A DNA stretch of 64,000 nt from Corynebacterium hansenii (GTDB lineage: Bacteria > Actinomycetota > Actinomycetes > Mycobacteriales > Mycobacteriaceae), in contig NZ_CP047211.1 in NCBI RefSeq assembly GCF_030408795.1, positions 2,852,001 to 2,916,000 of the forward strand, read 5' to 3'. Made by a program: the position numbers and the translations under genes. Under the pieces are notes generated by a model. It ran no database searches. It was not told where the DNA came from and saw only the letters and a list, made by a program, of their open reading frames with translations. Each line of letters opens with the position of its first letter. Positions within the stretch are counted from its first letter, which is position 1. This document shows positions 17,009-27,725 of this stretch, one piece after another.

Positions 17009-18220
17009 TTAATCCACCGAGACGCTCAGCGCCGACGCGGCCTTGAACGCGTTTTCGCGTGCGGCGTCGACGTCCTCGGCGGTGGACACGGCCACGCCCA
17101 TGCGGCGGCGGTCATGAGCCTCCGGCTTGCCGAAGATGCGCACGTCCGTCTCGGGCACCGCCATGGCTTCGGCGAGCCCGGAATACTTCGGGGCGGGGCC
17201 GTCGCACTTGCCGTACACGACGGCCGACGCACCCGGCGTCGTCAGCGTGACGTCGATGGGCAGCCCCAGGATCGCCCGCGCGTGGAGCTCGAACTCCGAG
17301 AACCGCTGCGTGCCCATGGTGACCAGCCCCGTGTCATGCGGGCGGGGGCTGACCTCGGAGAACCACACGTCGTCGCCGCGGACGAACAACTCCACGCCGA
17401 AAATGCCGCGACCGCCCAGCGCACCCGTGATGCGGGCGGCGACGGAACGGGCGTTGTCCAGCGCGACCTGCGACATCGGCATCGGCTGCCAGGACTCGAC
17501 GTAATCGCCGTCGACCTGGCGGTGGCCGATGGGTTCGCAGAACCACGTCGCCGGCTCGCCCGTCGCGGGATCGATGGAGCGGACGGTGAGCAGGGTGATC
17601 TCGTAGTCGAAGTCGACGAAACCCTCCACGATGACGCGGCCCGACGACACCCGGCCGCCGCTCATCGCGTGCTCCCACGCGGCGGGGACGTCGGCGGCGG
17701 CGCGGACGGTGGACTGGCCCTTGCCGGACGAGCTCATCACGGGCTTGACGACGCACGGCAGCCCGACTTCGTCGACCGCATCGAGGAATTCCTCGCGGGT
17801 GGACGCGAAGCGGTAGCGCGATGTCGGCAAGCCGATCTCCTCGGCCGCCAGGCGGCGGATGCCCTCGCGGTTCATGGTCAGCTGCGCGGCGCGGGCGGTC
17901 GGGATGACGGTGACGTCGCCGGCGTCCTCGAGCTCCACCAGCGCGTCGGTGGCCAGCGCCTCGATCTCCGGGACGATGAAGTGCGGGCGAACCTCCGCGA
18001 CCAGGTCCTTGACGGCCTGCCCGTCGGTCATGTCCAGCTCATGCCAGAAATGCGCCACCTGGTGCGCCGGGGCGTGGGCGTACCGGTCGGCGGCGTGCAC
18101 TTCGACGCCGAGGCGCTGGAACGCGATGGCCACCTCCTTGCCCAGCTCTCCGGAACCGAGCAGCAGCACTCGCGTTGCGCCACCCGTGTACGGGGTGCCG
18201 GTGGAAGTGGGGGTGAACAT
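17009..18220 (-). CDS. purT: Formate-dependent phosphoribosylglycinamide formyltransferase, PurT
   Basis: A 403-residue ATP-grasp enzyme that makes formyl-GAR from GAR, formate and ATP in purine synthesis without folate. Visible features are the N-terminal [12 protein letters not shown] nucleotide-fold motif, HVVP-type region [14 protein letters not shown], the ATP-grasp core [14 protein letters not shown], and [13 protein letters not shown]. The start ATG at 18220 has a strong Shine-Dalgarno (GAGGAGAT) 5 nt upstream; an in-frame ATG at 18238 lacks this. The gene is convergent with the HNH gene and is monocistronic. Confidence 0.96.
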   Translation of the reverse strand: MFTPTSTGTPYTGGATRVLLLGSGELGKEVAIAFQRLGVEVHAADRYAHAPAHQVAHFWHELDMTDGQAVKDLVAEVRPHFIVPEIEALATDALVELEDAGDVTVIPTARAAQLTMNREGIRRLAAEEIGLPTSRYRFASTREEFLDAVDEVGLPCVVKPVMSSSGKGQSTVRAAADVPAAWEHAMSGGRVSSGRVIVEGFVDFDYEITLLTVRSIDPATGEPATWFCEPIGHRQVDGDYVESWQPMPMSQVALDNARSVAARITGALGGRGIFGVELFVRGDDVWFSEVSPRPHDTGLVTMGTQRFSEFELHARAILGLPIDVTLTTPGASAVVYGKCDGPAPKYSGLAEAMAVPETDVRIFGKPEAHDRRRMGVAVSTAEDVDAARENAFKAASALSVSVD

Positions 18221-18265
18221 GGGATCTCCTCGTGGCATCGCGGCGTTACGACCCCCATCCTACGG

Positions 18266-18904
18266 TCAGCCCATCACCGACCCCGCCCACAGCATCACCG
18301 TCGGCGGATCCACGCAGATCTTCATCTGGTGGCTGATCGTCTCCAGCGCCTCGCGGGAGCCCGGCGGGTAGATGCGCAGACCCTGGGCATCGGCCGTCTT
18401 GCACCCGGATTCCGCCTCGACGCGAGACAGCCGGAGGGTGAACCTGGCGGGCCTCGACGGCGTCACCATCGCCTCCCGAGCCGGCTCCTCATTCCGCCCG
18501 GCCGCTTCGCCGACCTGGTTGCCCGCGCCGTCGACGGCGCTGACCCCGGGGAATCCGCGCAGGAAACACTGGCTGTCCCCGCGGTAATTCAGGGCGATGT
18601 GGATGTACTGCGAACCCGCCGCGCCTTCGACGCGCTCGATCGAGGGGATGAGGTCACTGGCCGGGCAGATGTCGCCGGGCGGGTCGGTCGGCAGGGTGAA
18701 AGTGGCGCCGCCTTCGCTTTCGGTCACGGTGTCGGTCTCGGTCGCCGTGCCGGTTTCGGTCTCGGTCTTGGTTTCGGTCTGCGTTTCGGTGACGGGGGCC
18801 GATTCCCCGTTTCCGCAGCCGGCCAGCAGCAATGCGGCGGCGATGGGGACGACCGCGACCGCGTACCGGCCTTTTCCGTGCTTGATGTCGCTCATGGTGT
18901 CCAT
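18266..18904 (-). CDS. DUF4232-like lipoprotein with a Thr-Glu-rich linker
   Basis: A 212-residue precursor with a signal peptide (VAVVPIAAALLLAGC) and lipobox ending at about Cys30, followed by a low-complexity linker of alternating Thr and Glu (residues 38-65) and a globular domain beginning PPGDICPASDLIPSIERVEG. The domain resembles DUF4232, found in actinobacterial surface lipoproteins. Two or three cysteines could form disulfides. The repetitive TE tract at the DNA level (GTTTCGGT-type repeats, 18725-18790) is prone to length change. The role is unknown, probably at the outer face of the membrane. ATG at 18904 or 18892. Confidence 0.75.
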   Translation of the reverse strand: MDTMSDIKHGKGRYAVAVVPIAAALLLAGCGNGESAPVTETQTETKTETETGTATETDTVTESEGGATFTLPTDPPGDICPASDLIPSIERVEGAAGSQYIHIALNYRGDSQCFLRGFPGVSAVDGAGNQVGEAAGRNEEPAREAMVTPSRPARFTLRLSRVEAESGCKTADAQGLRIYPPGSREALETISHQMKICVDPPTVMLWAGSVMG

Positions 18905-18941
18905 GGCCGAACCATAGACTTTCCATTTGCCCCTGAAAATA

Positions 18942-19853
18942 CTATTCCCGCAAGTACCCGGGATTCAGCGCCAGGACGCGCTCGAACTCGGCATGCACGT
19001 CGGACGGCTCCACGTGCGAGACGACGTCCACCGCACGCCCCTCCCCGCGCTCCACCGCACCACGGTCGCCGGCGACGGCACGCAGGGTCATGGGCTTTGC
19101 GACGGTCTCCACCGTCCCGCACGCGACCATTGCGGCGAAAAGGTCGTGGACCTGCGCCAAGTACCCGATGCCCTGCCCGCGGTGGAACCCGAAATAGAAG
19201 CGCAGGGCGTCGGCGACCACGTCGCCCAACTCGCCGGGGATCGCCCACCGCCCGACGTCCTCCGGCCGGACGATGATCGTCTCGGTGACGTCGAGGGGGC
19301 AGAGCACCAGCGGCGCGGAATCCTCCGCGAACACCGCCGCCACCGCATCCGGGTCGACCCAGAAATTCCACTCGGCCGTTGGCGTGGTGTTGCCGGGATG
19401 ATCGACCGCGCCGCCCATGACCGTGATCCGCCCGAACGCCGCCGCCAACCCCGGGTACCGCGCGGCCGTGGTCAAGGGGCCGGTGATCAGGAGGTCGGCG
19501 GGACCGTCGTCAAGCACGCGCTTCCACAGGCCCGGCGCGGCGCCGGACGCGTCGCAGGCGCCCACCGACGGCGGGCGGGCGAAACCCAGGCCGAACTCGC
19601 CGTGGGTCTCCGGCGTGGTGGTCAGCGGGACCTTCAGCGGCGCGCCGAAACCCGCGGCGACCGGCACGTCCGGGCAGCCGCACAGGTCCAGCACCCAGCG
19701 GGAATTGCGCGCCGCCTGGCAGACGGTGGTGTTGCCGGCCGTCGCGGTGACCGCCGCCAGCTCGATCTCCCCCGCCCGGTGCAGACCGGCCAGGTAGATC
19801 AGCGCCAGCATGTCGTCGATGCCGGTGTCGACGTCGGCGACGAGGCGGCGCAC
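18942..19853 (-). CDS. Inosine-uridine-type nucleoside hydrolase
   Basis: A 303-residue protein with the calcium-binding signature DVDTGIDDMLAL near the N-terminus (the family's DxDxGxDD), the VTATAGNTTV segment, ITGPLTTAAR, VMGGA, and EWNFWVDPDAVAAVF with the substrate-binding Asn/Trp/Asp. It hydrolyses ribonucleosides to base and ribose, which fits purine salvage beside purA and purT. The GTG at 19853 is 5 nt after the purA stop, so the two are one transcript. Confidence 0.9.
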   Translation of the reverse strand: MRRLVADVDTGIDDMLALIYLAGLHRAGEIELAAVTATAGNTTVCQAARNSRWVLDLCGCPDVPVAAGFGAPLKVPLTTTPETHGEFGLGFARPPSVGACDASGAAPGLWKRVLDDGPADLLITGPLTTAARYPGLAAAFGRITVMGGAVDHPGNTTPTAEWNFWVDPDAVAAVFAEDSAPLVLCPLDVTETIIVRPEDVGRWAIPGELGDVVADALRFYFGFHRGQGIGYLAQVHDLFAAMVACGTVETVAKPMTLRAVAGDRGAVERGEGRAVDVVSHVEPSDVHAEFERVLALNPGYLRE

Positions 19854-19858
19854 GGCGA

Positions 19859-21148
<1,290 letters not shown>

Positions 21149-21186
21149 GTCTCCACTCCAACAAGTCGGTTGATAAAACCCCCGGC

Positions 21187-21192
21187 TAGTGT
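21187..21192 (+). promoter_or_regulatory. -10 element (TAGTGT), probable leaderless start
   Basis: TAGTGT is followed by exactly 6 nt and the ATG at 21199. No Shine-Dalgarno is visible. Confidence 0.6.
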
Positions 21193-21198
21193 AGTCCC

Positions 21199-22023
21199 AT
21201 GCGGATTGTGGCGTTGCGATGCGGTGCGGACGGTTTTCCCCTCATCCCCGGCAGGCGCGATCTGGCGTTCCTCGACGACGTCGCGAAGCAGGCCCTGCCG
21301 CACGACGACAACCCGACGCCCGACGACATCGCGAAGGGCAAGGAGGTCCCGCACCTGGGCGCCCCGCGGCGCGCGCCGCAGCGGCCGAGCGAGCCGGTGC
21401 GGCTGATCGTCGAGGGCCCCGATGCGTCGCTGGCGGCGGTGGCCACGCACCTGATGCGCCGCAACCTGCTGTGGTTCGAGGTCGCCCACGTGCCCACCGC
21501 ACCGTCGCCGGCGGCGCGGAACTGGGGGATCGACGGGTCCGGCGAGCACGGGCTGTCCCGGGCCGAGGCCGAAACGCGCCCCGTGCGCCCCGTGCCGCTG
21601 ATCCGCGACGACACCGGCCAGGCGATCGTCGGTTTCGCGCTGCTGACCGAACCGGGCATCGACGGGACGTCCTCGCGCGGCGGCCTGCGCGGCGAGGTGT
21701 GGGTCGACAGCACGGAGCTGTTCTCCGGCACCTCGCACGGCGTCCAGGTCCGGCCGCTGCCGGACGCGCCGGGGCTGGTCGCCGCGGAGCTGCCGCCGCC
21801 CCCGGGCCGGCGCCGCGGACTGTTGCGCACGCGGCTTTCCGACGACGACGGCCTCGCCGACATGGCCGGGGCTCCCCGCACGCTGCATGAACCGGTGACG
21901 GGGCGCGCGATGCAGGCCGGCGGCCCCGGATTCCGCTACGTCCGCGACGGCGTGGAGGCGAAGAAGCCGCGGGAGAAGACCACCATCTACCGGCACCTGC
22001 TGGATCTGCAGCTGGTGCGGTAG
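21199..22023 (+). CDS. Conserved actinobacterial protein adjacent to purA (Rv0358-like position)
   Basis: A 274-residue soluble protein. The N-terminus [18 protein letters not shown] is well ordered; the middle holds [15 protein letters not shown] and the end [13 protein letters not shown] Pro/Arg-rich linker occupies residues 195-235. I do not recognise a domain of known function. Its divergent position next to purA equals that of Rv0358 in mycobacteria, so it is probably the ortholog, but that is inferred from synteny. Start supported by the leaderless-type promoter. Confidence 0.75.
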   Translation: MRIVALRCGADGFPLIPGRRDLAFLDDVAKQALPHDDNPTPDDIAKGKEVPHLGAPRRAPQRPSEPVRLIVEGPDASLAAVATHLMRRNLLWFEVAHVPTAPSPAARNWGIDGSGEHGLSRAEAETRPVRPVPLIRDDTGQAIVGFALLTEPGIDGTSSRGGLRGEVWVDSTELFSGTSHGVQVRPLPDAPGLVAAELPPPPGRRRGLLRTRLSDDDGLADMAGAPRTLHEPVTGRAMQAGGPGFRYVRDGVEAKKPREKTTIYRHLLDLQLVR

Positions 22024-22032
22024 GGCGCGGGG

Positions 22033-23367
22033 TCAGTCCCCGTCGTCGAGGTCCCACACCTCCGGCGGCATCGCCGGGCGCTCGGTGGTGGGCGGCAGGG
22101 CGGCGACGGCGGACAGCCGGGACAGGCCGCAGACCTGCAGCAGGTCGACGGTCAGCGAGCGGCACTGGGCGAAGATGACGATCTCCGACAGCGTCGCGCC
22201 CTCCACCACGGCCGGGCGCATCTTCGCGGCGAGGATGCGCAGCTCGCGGATCGCGGACTCGGGGGTCACGGGCGCGGTGTCGTCGTCGCCGGTCACCGCC
22301 GCGAAAGCGCCGGTCTTGGAGTCGTCGTGGGGCAGCTCGCCCCACTCGGGGATGTCGGCGAGCGACGGGGTGCCGTCGAGAAGCCTGCGGACCGTGGTCG
22401 CGGAGCGGCTGACCCCCATGACCAGCTCGACGAGCTCGGCGGAGACGTCCACGCTGTCCTCGGCGGAGGTCATGGCCCGGCGCGCCAGCACGCGGATGTT
22501 GCGCAGCGCGTTGTCCACCGGATAGACCACCCGGGCGAGCGAGCGGAACTGGCGGCGGCGATTCCACAGCAGCGGCGACAGCTGCACCTGCTCCACGCCG
22601 TCGGCGATGGTGCGGTCCATCAGCGTCACGTCGGCCTGCGACGCCCGCGCCACCTGCAGGCCGGCGCGGATGCGGTCGGGGTCGTGGTCCTCCAGGCCGC
22701 GGGCGACGTCGTAGAGGACGTCGGCGCCCAGGTCGAGCACCGTCGCCACGGTGCGGCGGGCCTCCGACACGGGGTTGCGCGGGATCAGCGCCATGACCAT
22801 CACGCCGATCAGGCCGCCGACCAGGGCGTCGACCATGCGCTCGTAGGACAGCGTCGACCCCGGCGGCATGATCGTGGCGATGAGCACCGCCGACGACGCC
22901 GCCTGGTTGACCACCAACGGGCCGCGACCGACGAAGACGCCGATGATCATCGCCGCCAGCACGCCGACGGTCAGCTGCCACACGCCCGGCCCGAGCACCG
23001 AGAAGATGACGTCGCCGACGCCGACGCCCAGCGCCGCGCCGAGCACCAGCTCGAGCGAGAACTTCAGGCGCGGGCCCTCGACCATGACGTTCAGGCCGAT
23101 GAACGCCGCCATCGGGGCGAAGAACGGGGTCGGGTGGCCCAGGACGTCCGACGCGACCCAGTACGCCAGGCCCGCGGCCAGCGCCGCCTGGATGACCAGC
23201 AGCCACCGCGTGCGCAGCCGCTCCACCCCGTGGAGGAACCGCGTGCGCGGGCGCATCCGGCGGCGCAGCGCCATGGCCGCGCGGGACGCGGGATGGCGCA
23301 GGGCCTCCAGGTATTCGGTGGCGTCGAGCCCCACGTCGCGGGGGTCGCGCGGCTGGCGGGGCGTCAC
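22033..23367 (-). CDS. FUSC-family (aromatic acid exporter-like) membrane protein
   Basis: A 444-residue protein. Residues 45-205 form about six closely spaced membrane helices (starting WLLVIQAALAAGLAYWVASDVLG and including MAAMIIGVFVGRG-like segments), followed by a long soluble helical domain. This half-FUSC layout is typical of the ArAE/FUSC family, thought to export aromatic acids or other small amphiphiles. The GTG at 23367 overlaps the stop of the DUF3151 gene (GTGA). Substrate unknown. Confidence 0.83.
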   Translation of the reverse strand: MTPRQPRDPRDVGLDATEYLEALRHPASRAAMALRRRMRPRTRFLHGVERLRTRWLLVIQAALAAGLAYWVASDVLGHPTPFFAPMAAFIGLNVMVEGPRLKFSLELVLGAALGVGVGDVIFSVLGPGVWQLTVGVLAAMIIGVFVGRGPLVVNQAASSAVLIATIMPPGSTLSYERMVDALVGGLIGVMVMALIPRNPVSEARRTVATVLDLGADVLYDVARGLEDHDPDRIRAGLQVARASQADVTLMDRTIADGVEQVQLSPLLWNRRRQFRSLARVVYPVDNALRNIRVLARRAMTSAEDSVDVSAELVELVMGVSRSATTVRRLLDGTPSLADIPEWGELPHDDSKTGAFAAVTGDDDTAPVTPESAIRELRILAAKMRPAVVEGATLSEIVIFAQCRSLTVDLLQVCGLSRLSAVAALPPTTERPAMPPEVWDLDDGD

Positions 23368-23774
23368 AGGTTCGTGGCGGCCACCGCGGACTGATCGCAA
23401 TCCTGGAGCAGGGCGAGGCAGCGGTCGTATTCGTCGTCTTCGCCGATGGCGCGGGCGGCCTTCGCCAGCGCGGAAATGGCGCGCAGGACGCCGCGGTTGG
23501 GTTCGTGCGACCACGGCACTGGGCCGAAGCCCTTCCAGCCGTTGCCGCGCAGCAGGTCCAGGCCGCGGTGGTAGCCGGTGCGGGCGAAGGCGTAGGCGGT
23601 GACGTCCTCGCCGCGGTCCAGCGCCGCCTCGGCGAGGTCGGCCCATGCCGCGGAGTCGCGCGGGCAGATGCGGATGACCTGGTCGGCGGGCTTGCCGTCG
23701 GCGCGCGCGGCCTCGGCGTCGTCGAACGCGGGCAGGTGCACCGGGGGCGGTGCCATCATGTCGTTGAGCTTCAT
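23364..23774 (-). CDS. DUF3151 family protein
   Basis: A 136-residue soluble protein with the family's hallmarks: N-terminal NDMMAPPPVHLP, RICPRDSAAWADLAEAAL, AYAFARTGYHRGLDLLRGNGWKG and PWSHEPNRGVLRAI. The family is restricted to actinobacteria and has no assigned function; the TPR-like ALDRGEDVTAYAFARTGY region suggests a helical scaffold. I chose ATG 23774 to match the usual N-terminus; ATG 23786 would overlap the SMR gene's stop as ATGA and cannot be excluded. Confidence 0.85.
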   Translation of the reverse strand: MKLNDMMAPPPVHLPAFDDAEAARADGKPADQVIRICPRDSAAWADLAEAALDRGEDVTAYAFARTGYHRGLDLLRGNGWKGFGPVPWSHEPNRGVLRAISALAKAARAIGEDDEYDRCLALLQDCDQSAVAATNL

Positions 23775-23782
23775 GCGGCCCA

Positions 23783-24106
23783 TCATGCCAGTGCTTTCAA
23801 GCCGACGATGCCGCCGACGATCATCGCCAGGAACAGCATCCTCGGCAGCGTCACGGGGTCGCCGTCGAACACCATCCCCCAGACGACGGTCAGCGTCGCG
23901 CCGACGCCGACCCACACCGCGTACGCCGTCCCCAACGGCAGTTCGCGCATCGCCCACGCCAGGCCGCCCATGGACACCGCCAGGGCGGAGAAGAAGATCA
24001 CCGACGGCCACAGGCGCGTGAACCCGTCGGATTTGCCCAGGGCGATCGCCCACACGGCCTCGAAGGCCCCGGACGCGATGAGAATGAACCAGGCCATGGC
24101 GGCCAC
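23783..24106 (-). CDS. Small multidrug resistance (SMR) transporter, SugE/Gdx-like
   Basis: A 107-residue, four-helix membrane protein. The essential glutamate is in GAFEAVWAIALGKS and the motif PLGTAYAVWVGVGA follows. The sequence EAVWA...GFTRLWPS and YAVWVGVGA are closer to SugE/Gdx than to EmrE, so guanidinium export is a plausible role. It may act as a homodimer. No guanidine riboswitch can fit in the 36 nt upstream. First ATG used; a second ATG three codons in is equally possible. Confidence 0.88.
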   Translation of the reverse strand: MAAMAWFILIASGAFEAVWAIALGKSDGFTRLWPSVIFFSALAVSMGGLAWAMRELPLGTAYAVWVGVGATLTVVWGMVFDGDPVTLPRMLFLAMIVGGIVGLKALA

Positions 24107-24142
24107 CCTTCCCGGCCGTCGTGTCGCCGAGCCCCGATGATG

Positions 24143-25039
24143 TCAAACGCGGGAGAGAATCTCCACCGCCACGGCCAGGTCCTCCCAGCTCATCCCGGCG
24201 GTCTTGAACACCACGGGCGCGCCGGAGTGCGCCAGTTCCAGGGCCAGGTCCCGCTTGACGACGACGTCGCGGAACTCCGTCCAATCGCCGCGTTCGAGAT
24301 GCCCCTCCTCGACGGCGAGCATGACGTCGCCGCATTCGGTTTCGGCGACGTGGCCGTCTTCGACGATGACGCGGGCGCGGCCCATCAGCTCGCCGGGCAG
24401 CTCGCGCTTCTCGGGGTCGTGGGCGCCCATGGCCACGACGACGGCGTGGTCGGCGACGTCGGCGTCGGCGAGAACCGGCTCGGCGGCGGAGGTGGCGCAG
24501 ACGATGAAGTCGGCGTCGGCCGGCAATTCCGTGGCCACCTCATGCGGCACGTCGCAGTCGATCTCGCGCGGGGTGCGCACGACGAACGTGACCTCCACGT
24601 CGCCGAACAGCTCCTCGGCGCCGAGAGCGTGGTGGACGGCCTGCGGGCCGGAGCCGATGATGGCCACGCGCAGCGGCGCGCCGGGGCGGCGGCGGGCGGA
24701 GACGATCTCCAGGACGCCCGCGAAGGACACCGCAGGAGTGCGCAGATCCGTCAGGGCCGGTCCGTCGAGGAGGGCCGTCGGGGCGAGCGTCGGGCCGTCG
24801 AAAAGCAGGTAGGCCCCCTGGATCCACGGGTCGCCGCCGACGGTGAGCAGCTTGACGCCCACGTGGTCGCGGTTGGCCGAGGGCATCAGCAGCATCTGCT
24901 TGCCGCGGGGCAGGTCGGCGCTGCCGCGGGGGATGTCGTCACTGGGATCGAGCCCGTCGAGCAGGGCGGCGCGCAGCACGTACGCCGCGCGGCCGACGGT
25001 CATGGCCGAACGCACGGCGCCGGAATCGATCATTCGCAT
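24143..25039 (-). CDS. Ornithine cyclodeaminase/mu-crystallin family protein
   Basis: A 298-residue Rossmann-fold protein. The NAD-binding motif is VAIIGSGPQAVHHALG near residue 125, and LLMPS and VGVKLLTV earlier match the family's substrate-side strands; DGPALTDLRTPAVSFAG is the conserved core. Members include ornithine cyclodeaminase, alanine dehydrogenase and imine reductases, so the reaction cannot be fixed. The ATG at 25039 overlaps the GH76 gene stop by 10 nt, giving an operon of two genes. Confidence 0.85.
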   Translation of the reverse strand: MRMIDSGAVRSAMTVGRAAYVLRAALLDGLDPSDDIPRGSADLPRGKQMLLMPSANRDHVGVKLLTVGGDPWIQGAYLLFDGPTLAPTALLDGPALTDLRTPAVSFAGVLEIVSARRRPGAPLRVAIIGSGPQAVHHALGAEELFGDVEVTFVVRTPREIDCDVPHEVATELPADADFIVCATSAAEPVLADADVADHAVVVAMGAHDPEKRELPGELMGRARVIVEDGHVAETECGDVMLAVEEGHLERGDWTEFRDVVVKRDLALELAHSGAPVVFKTAGMSWEDLAVAVEILSRV

Positions 25040-26232
25040 GAGGGGCCCTTGTCCGGATCGGCCGCGGCCTTGCGGCGGGCGTCGCCGGCCACGCGGGCGG
25101 CGGCCTCCATGAGCATCCAGCCGGACAGCTGCACGGACAGGTCCCGCTCGCGGATGGCGCCCTCGCGCACCGCGCCGCCCACCGACGCCGCCACCAGGCC
25201 CCCGGCCTGCGGGAACGTGGCGTCCTTCGTCCAATCGGCCGGGAAGAGCGGCAGGCCGTCGACCTCGAGACGGTGCTGCCAGGCGCTGTTCGCCGACGCC
25301 AGCACCAGCCGGCGGGCGATGCGCGCGGCGGCGCGGTCGGTGCGGCCGTCGTCCGGCAGGCGCATCGCGGCGTCGGCCAGGTAACGCATGAGCACCCCGT
25401 TGAACAGGCCGCCGTCGCCGCCACCGCCGCCCTTGAGCACGCCCTCCGGCGTGGCCATGTCCTTGGCCACCGAATGGATGAGGTTGTGCAGGCGCGTCAG
25501 GTACCGCGTCGAGGCGTCCCGGTCGCCGCGCTCGCGCAGGGCCAGGGCGACCTCCAGGCACGCGCCGATCATGACGCCCTGGTTGTAGGTGTAGCGGCCG
25601 CGCTCGACGTCGACGCCGCTCATCGACAACCGCACGCCGTCGAGGATCAGCCCCGAGTCATCCACCAGGTTGTCGAAGATCCACTCCACCAGCGCGCAGG
25701 CCTCGTCCAGCCGCCCCGCCCGCGCGAACGCGATGGCCGCCGGGCCGTTTGCGGGCACGTTGAAGAACACGTCGCCCGTCCGCCACGGCAACACGCCCGT
25801 CGACGGGTCGATGCCCTCCACCAGCGAATGCAGCAGGCGGCGCGTGGTGCCGCGGGCGCCCCGGCCGACGTGACCGGCGCGGCCCAGGGCAAGCACCATC
25901 CACGCGCGATCGTCGAAATACCCGTTGGACGCCAGCGGCGACAGGTTGCGGATGCGGATGCCCCGGATCGTCGCCTGCACCGCCTTCGACTTCTCCCGCG
26001 ACGGCACGCGCGCGGCGGCGTCGATCAGGCAATCGAGGTAATGCGCCTGCCACCAGTAGTGCCAGGTGATGAAGGCCTTGTGCGCCGGCGGGGCGGGCCA
26101 CGACGGGACGGCCAGATTCGTGCCCGGCAGCCCCCACACCCTGGACGCGTGCCGGTCCCTGATCGCCTGCTCGGCGACATCGGCCCGGTAGGCCCAGTTC
26201 TCGACCTCCGTCCGCGACATCCTGGTCACCAC
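25030..26232 (-). CDS. Glycoside hydrolase family 76-like protein (alpha-1,6-mannanase type)
   Basis: A 400-residue (alpha/alpha)6-barrel-type protein. The adjacent aspartates of GH76 enzymes are visible in YFDDRAW (Asp107-Asp108), with preceding WHYWWQAHYLDCLIDAA and later YTYNQGVMIGACLEVAL. GH76 enzymes cleave alpha-1,6-mannan, a core of corynebacterial lipomannan and arabinomannan. No signal peptide is visible, so it may act in the cytoplasm. The GTG at 26232 has GAGGAGAG 6 nt upstream; an internal ATG at 26220 is the alternative. Confidence 0.82.
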   Translation of the reverse strand: MVTRMSRTEVENWAYRADVAEQAIRDRHASRVWGLPGTNLAVPSWPAPPAHKAFITWHYWWQAHYLDCLIDAAARVPSREKSKAVQATIRGIRIRNLSPLASNGYFDDRAWMVLALGRAGHVGRGARGTTRRLLHSLVEGIDPSTGVLPWRTGDVFFNVPANGPAAIAFARAGRLDEACALVEWIFDNLVDDSGLILDGVRLSMSGVDVERGRYTYNQGVMIGACLEVALALRERGDRDASTRYLTRLHNLIHSVAKDMATPEGVLKGGGGGDGGLFNGVLMRYLADAAMRLPDDGRTDRAAARIARRLVLASANSAWQHRLEVDGLPLFPADWTKDATFPQAGGLVAASVGGAVREGAIRERDLSVQLSGWMLMEAAARVAGDARRKAAADPDKGPSCE

Positions 26233-26291
26233 GCGGCTCTCCTCTCCCGTACTGGCGGGTTACCACGTTCAGTCTACGTGCGGTAGCGGAT

Positions 26292-26963
26292 TCACCACGC
26301 GGCGTCGAGATCGGCATGCGCGCGCACCCAGGCGTGCATGGCTATTCCGGCGGCGACGCCGGCGTTGATGGACCGCGTCGACCCGAATTGGGCGATGGAG
26401 ACGGTCATGTCGGCCGCCCGCCGCGCCGTCTCGGTGACGCCGGGGCCCTCCTGGCCGAAGAGCAGCAGGCATTCGCGCGGCAGCTCCGCCGTCTCCAGCG
26501 GCACCGACCCGGGCACGTTGTCCACGGCGACGACGGCCAGGCCGCGCTCGCGGGCCCAGGCGACGACCTCGTCGACGGTGTCGTGGTGGTGCAGGTGCTG
26601 GTAGCGGTCGGTGACCATGGCGCCGCGCCGGTTCCAGCGCCGCCGGCCCACGATGTGCACCGCCGCGGCGGCGAAGGCGTTGGCGGTGCGCACGACGGTG
26701 CCGATGTTCGCGTCGTTCTCGAAGTTCTCTATGGCCACGTGCAGCGGGTGCCGCCGCGCGTCGATGTCGGCGACGATGGCCTCGCGCGTCCAGTAGCGGT
26801 AGGCGTCCACGACGTTGCGGCGGTCGCCCTCGCGCAGGAGTTCGGGGTCGTACCGCGGGTCATCCGGCACGGCTTCGCCGGGGTGCTCCTCCGCCCACGG
26901 CCCGACCCCGACGCGCGGGGCCCCCCACTCGGTGGGGCCGGGCTGATCGGTCCCGTCGGTCAC
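26292..26963 (-). CDS. SpoU/TrmH-family RNA 2'-O-methyltransferase
   Basis: A 223-residue SPOUT enzyme. The three family motifs are visible: IENFENDANIGTVVRTANAF (motif 1, SAM/RNA-binding Asn and Arg), LLLFGQEGPGVTE (motif 2) and FGSTRSINAGVAAGIAMHAW (motif 3). It methylates the 2'-O of a ribose in tRNA or rRNA. The GTG at 26963 overlaps the next gene's stop (GTGA). Position next to pyrE resembles Rv0380c near pyrE in M. tuberculosis. Confidence 0.93.
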   Translation of the reverse strand: MTDGTDQPGPTEWGAPRVGVGPWAEEHPGEAVPDDPRYDPELLREGDRRNVVDAYRYWTREAIVADIDARRHPLHVAIENFENDANIGTVVRTANAFAAAAVHIVGRRRWNRRGAMVTDRYQHLHHHDTVDEVVAWARERGLAVVAVDNVPGSVPLETAELPRECLLLFGQEGPGVTETARRAADMTVSIAQFGSTRSINAGVAAGIAMHAWVRAHADLDAAW

Positions 26964-27721
26964 TTCCGGCCGAGCTCCAGGATGCCGTCGACGAGCAGCA
27001 GCTGCGCCGCGGTGTAGGTGTCCATGACCCCGGCGTCCAGCAGCTTGCCGACGACGCCGTCCTCCCCCACCAGCGCGCGCAGCATCAGCAGCGCATCCGA
27101 GATGAGGAAGAGGTTGCCGCCGTGGCCGATGCCGAAGCGCGGGTCCTTGGACTCCGAATCCAGCCCGGCGACCAGGTTGCCGTCGTCGCCGAGCATCGAG
27201 GTGGTGGTCAGCAGGAAGCCGTAGCCGGCCGCCGCGGGCAGCAGGTCCGGCCGCGACAGCGCCGCACCGGCGACGGAGCCGGCCCACAGCGGGTAACGCG
27301 CCACGGAGCGGAACCGGTTCGGGCGCGCACCGGCGTCGTAAAGCATCTTCTGGTACGCGATCTGGTTGACCGCGAACGCCGCGGCGCCCTTGTTCAGGTC
27401 GTTCTTGCGCGGCATGAGCACCAGGTCGCCGATCCAGCCGGCGGCCAGGCCGACGAGCAGGCCGGCGGTGACGGCGGGGCGGGTCTCGTGGCGGCGGCGC
27501 ACCACCGAGGCGGCGAGCAGCGGCATGAGCAGCGTCTTGGACACCTTGCGGGGCTTTTCGGCGCCCAGCGCGGAAGAGACGACGTTGACCGCCGCGGCGC
27601 CGATGTAGCCGGCCCGCTCGGGTTCGCGGGTGGCGCGGGTGACGGCGGCGATCAGCGCGCCAGCGCCCTCCGACGTGCGGCGCGCGGCCGCCTGCTTGAA
27701 GGTCTCGCGGGTCCATCCCAT
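26960..27721 (-). CDS. YhhN/lysoplasmalogenase-family membrane protein
   Basis: A 253-residue protein with several membrane helices and YhhN hallmarks: KPRKVSKTLLMPLLAAS, a GLAAGWIGDLVLM segment with the conserved Gly-Asp, and GNLFLISDALLML near the C-terminus. The family includes lysoplasmalogenases (alkenyl-ether lipid hydrolases), but only the fold family is supported here. It lies between pyrE and the RNA methyltransferase, 4 nt from pyrE, in one operon. Confidence 0.78.
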   Translation of the reverse strand: MGWTRETFKQAAARRTSEGAGALIAAVTRATREPERAGYIGAAAVNVVSSALGAEKPRKVSKTLLMPLLAASVVRRRHETRPAVTAGLLVGLAAGWIGDLVLMPRKNDLNKGAAAFAVNQIAYQKMLYDAGARPNRFRSVARYPLWAGSVAGAALSRPDLLPAAAGYGFLLTTTSMLGDDGNLVAGLDSESKDPRFGIGHGGNLFLISDALLMLRALVGEDGVVGKLLDAGVMDTYTAAQLLLVDGILELGRK

Positions 27722-27725
27722 GCCC

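Noticed and set aside
16073..19276. Very long plus-strand frame across the HNH, purT and nucleoside hydrolase regions
   Set aside because: Overlaps three well-supported genes and has Arg/Gly/His-rich content; shadow frame.
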